Of a DNA stretch of 7,409 nucleotides, positions 5,540 to 7,409 are shown one piece after another (the stretch's first letter is position 1; the number at the start of each line of letters is the position of its first letter). The notes below the pieces were generated by a model. That model had not been told where the DNA came from and ran no database searches. It was given only the letters and a program-made list of their open reading frames with translations. Origin of the DNA: Acidobacteriota bacterium (lineage in GTDB: Bacteria; Acidobacteriota; Terriglobia; UBA7540); the NCBI GenBank assembly GCA_021789565.1, contig JAJYJL010000371.1, forward strand, positions 1-7,409, written 5' to 3'. The translations under genes were made by a program, and so were the position numbers.

Positions 5540-6766
5540 TCATACGCATGGGATGCCCAGGATGCAGCGGAGCGTGTCGTGGGCGATCAAGCGCTCTTCG
5601 TCGGTAGGAATCACCCAGATGGAGAGGCGTGACTCCGGGCGGCTGACTTCTATTTCGGCACCCACCGCTCGATCGTTTGCTCCGTTGTCCAACTGGACGC
5701 CCAGGACCGCCAGCGATTGGCAAATCTGCGTCCGGATTTCCGGCGCATTCTCGCCGATTCCGCCGGCAAAAATGAGGGCATCGGCACCGCCTAGCGCGAC
5801 GAAGTACTCCCCGATATACTTTGCCACGCGATAGCAGAAGACATCCACGGCAACCCTGGCGCGCGTGTTGCCTTCTCGGGCCGCCTCGAGGACCTCCCGC
5901 ATATCCTCAGAAACTCCGGACAAAGCGAGCATTCCGCTTTTCTCGTTGAGGATAGTCTCGGCATCCTGTGGGCTCAGGCCGAAGAGTTTGAGGATGTAAA
6001 GGAGGGCCCCCGCGCCGAGATCTCCGGCACGAGTGCCCATCAAGAGACCTTCGAGTGGCGTAAATCCCATCGAGGTGTCCACTGATTTCCCATGCTCGAT
6101 CGCGCACACCGAGCTGCCGTTGCCGAGATGACAGGTGATGAGTTTAAAGGCGCCTGCCGAAGACCGCCGCAGGCTGGCAAAGCGATTCATGACGTAGCGG
6201 TGGGATGTGCCATGGAAACCGTAACGTCGAATGTGCGCTCCTTCGTACCACGCCCAAGGGAGGCCATAAAGATACGCGCGTGGAGGCAGCGTTTGATGAA
6301 ATGCTGTATCGAACACAGCCACATGAATGGCCTTGGGCAAGCGCTCCCGGCTGGCAAAGTAGCCTTCTAAGTTCTTAGGATTATGCAGGGGCGCAAGATC
6401 ATTGCACACCCGAATCCGCAAGAGCGACGCATCGTCAATCACGACAGATTGATGAAAGTATTCTCCTCCGTGTACCACTCGGTGGCCCACGCCCTGAATC
6501 GCGTCCGGATCTTTCAGGACGCCCTGCGCCATCATCCATTCAAATGCTGCGTGGAGCGCCGAGCGGTGGTCCTGCGCTTTCACCTTTTTGCTTTCGGGAA
6601 CATTCGTTGCGACGCGTCCTTTCAGTAGCGCTTCGGACTCCCCGATCCGCTCCACCGCGCCCCGCGCCAGCACCCGGTCCGACCGCGCCGCCATCTGTTC
6701 CGGACTGGTCTCGATCAACTGAAACTTCACCGACGAACTGCCGCAATTGAGCACCAGAATGTTCAT
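5540..6766 (-). CDS. ackA: Acetate kinase
   Basis: A complete 408-residue acetate kinase, converting acetyl phosphate and ADP to acetate and ATP in the cytoplasm. The whole set of family motifs is present: NCGSSSVK at the N-terminus (Asn7), GHRVVHGG (94-101, Arg96), His128, the VFDTAFHQ loop with catalytic-type Asp153, YGFHGTSH with His185, HLGNGSS (213-219), DTSMGFTPLEG, GTRAGDLG with Arg246, AGGIGEN (335-340 region) and a C-terminal TDEE (388-391). These sit about five residues later than in the well-studied Methanosarcina enzyme. Length is normal. The start is fixed by the MNILVLNCGSSS opening. Unusually, no good Shine-Dalgarno precedes it: the sequence before the ATG is part of an imperfect repeat ending in GAAGA. 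It follows the phosphoketolase gene by about 90 bases, and that enzyme makes its substrate, so the two probably share a transcript. Confidence 0.97.
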   Translation of the reverse strand: MNILVLNCGSSSVKFQLIETSPEQMAARSDRVLARGAVERIGESEALLKGRVATNVPESKKVKAQDHRSALHAAFEWMMAQGVLKDPDAIQGVGHRVVHGGEYFHQSVVIDDASLLRIRVCNDLAPLHNPKNLEGYFASRERLPKAIHVAVFDTAFHQTLPPRAYLYGLPWAWYEGAHIRRYGFHGTSHRYVMNRFASLRRSSAGAFKLITCHLGNGSSVCAIEHGKSVDTSMGFTPLEGLLMGTRAGDLGAGALLYILKLFGLSPQDAETILNEKSGMLALSGVSEDMREVLEAAREGNTRARVAVDVFCYRVAKYIGEYFVALGGADALIFAGGIGENAPEIRTQICQSLAVLGVQLDNGANDRAVGAEIEVSRPESRLSIWVIPTDEERLIAHDTLRCILGIPCV

Positions 6767-6856
6767 TCTTCAGCTATCAAAGATCAGCTCTCAGCAATCC
6801 AAAGCGGGGGGCCACCGCCGTTTCTTGATGGCTCCTGACCGCTGATGGCTTACCGC
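6767..6856 (-). repeat. Imperfect inverted and direct repeats between phosphoketolase and ack
   Basis: Read on the minus strand, the gap holds repeated GCCATCAG/GGTCAGGAGCCATCA elements and then repeated GCTGA/GCTGAT/TAGCTGA elements. The second set is largely the reverse complement of the first. The arms flank a GC-rich centre (ACGGCGGTGGCCCCCCGC). The RNA could fold into one long imperfect hairpin ending almost at the ack ATG. Confidence 0.55.
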
Positions 6857-7409
6857 CTAAACCGGCCACTTCCAATTGGTCACCTCAGGCCGGTCAACTC
6901 CGTTCTCGCGGGCGTAGACCGAACAATCCGTAATCTGGTCGCGGAGCCACTCTTTGACATGCGCCCCGGATCTCTGGAGCCTGGGCACGCGGTCAATCAC
7001 GTCAATCGCCAGGCTGAAGCGGTCCACCTGGTTCAGAATGGCCAGCTCCAGTGGTGTATTGATACTGCCTTTTTCTTTATAACCACGCACGTGAAGGTTC
7101 GCATGGTTAGTCCGCCGGTAGGCCAGTTTATGGATGAGCCAAGGATAACTGTGAAAGTTGAAAATGATGGGCTTGTCCGTCGTGAAGAGCGTATCGAAGT
7201 CCCGGTCCGCAAGGCCGTGAGGATGCTCGGTGGAAGGCTGGAGTTTGAACAGATCCACAACGTTGACGAAACGGATCTTCAGGTCTGAAAACTTCTCCTT
7301 TAAGATGGCAGTGGCCGCAAGCGCCTCCGCCGTCGCCACGTCGCCGGCGCTCGCCATCACCACGTCCGGCTCCGTCCCCTGATCGTTGCTCGCCCAGTCC
7401 CAAATGCTG
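6857..7409 (-). CDS. xfp: Phosphoketolase (C-terminal part; 5' end outside window)
   Basis: The last 183 residues of a xylulose-5-phosphate/fructose-6-phosphate phosphoketolase, a thiamine diphosphate enzyme of about 800 residues that splits these sugars with phosphate into acetyl phosphate plus glyceraldehyde-3-phosphate or erythrose-4-phosphate. The reading frame is open to the window edge and begins in WDWASNDQGTEPDVVMASAGD. Family motifs follow: RFVNVVDLFKLQP, EHPHGLADRDFDTLFTTDKP, the FHSYPWLIHKLAYRRTNH stretch, NLHVRGYKEKGSINTP, and a C-terminal TNWKWPV. The usual FHGYPW has Ser in place of Gly here. GTG codons around 7363 are internal, not starts. Its product feeds the acetate kinase just downstream, making a short ATP-yielding branch of pentose metabolism. 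Confidence 0.95.
   Translation of the reverse strand, partial: SIWDWASNDQGTEPDVVMASAGDVATAEALAATAILKEKFSDLKIRFVNVVDLFKLQPSTEHPHGLADRDFDTLFTTDKPIIFNFHSYPWLIHKLAYRRTNHANLHVRGYKEKGSINTPLELAILNQVDRFSLAIDVIDRVPRLQRSGAHVKEWLRDQITDCSVYARENGVDRPEVTNWKWPV

Noticed and set aside
5289..5543. Possible 84-residue gene following ack by ATGA overlap
   Set aside because: No recognisable domain and no ribosome site. Its 3' end runs through the -35 and -10 elements of the copper promoter, so regulatory sequence explains the region better.
1..7409. CRISPR array, tRNA, rRNA or insertion sequence
   Set aside because: No regularly spaced repeats, tRNA-like folds, rRNA stretches, transposase frames or terminal inverted repeats were seen.

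Overview
The window reads as chromosomal or accessory DNA of a Gram-negative bacterium. Supporting signs are an outer-membrane efflux channel, a Tat-exported oxidase, a membrane-anchored periplasmic c-type cytochrome and clear AGGAGG-type ribosome sites. The mix of genes would fit Acidobacteriota or a similar soil or sediment lineage, but no taxonomic marker gene is present, so this is only a guess. All recognisable intact genes lie on the minus strand and are read from right to left.

Right end (7409 to 5540): the C-terminal 183 residues of a xylulose-5-phosphate/fructose-6-phosphate phosphoketolase, cut by the window edge, are followed by a complete acetate kinase. Together they turn sugar phosphates into acetyl phosphate and then into acetate plus ATP. 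About 90 bases of imperfect repeats lie between the two genes and run up to the ack start codon.

Middle (5381 to 1031): a probable four-gene copper-handling operon. Its control region has a good sigma70-type promoter (TTGACT, 18 bases, TAGAAT) and, further upstream, two identical GGTTACATT boxes 35 bp apart. The genes in order are a small exported Cys/His-rich protein of unknown family, a membrane-anchored monohaem cytochrome c, a Tat-exported two-domain multicopper oxidase with a Met/His-rich tail, and a CzcC/TolC-like outer-membrane efflux protein. The cytochrome and oxidase genes overlap by ATGA. Likely roles are binding of periplasmic copper, oxidation of Cu(I) or another small donor by the oxidase with the cytochrome in the electron path, and a route out through the outer membrane. 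No RND pump or membrane-fusion partner is visible.

Left end (1 to about 1030): an eroded helix-turn-helix gene with a C2HC zinc-finger-like end, broken by in-frame TAG codons. About 600 bases follow in which I find no convincing gene, apart from a weak terminator-like element just past the efflux gene. The left end therefore looks like an accessory or decaying boundary of the copper cassette.
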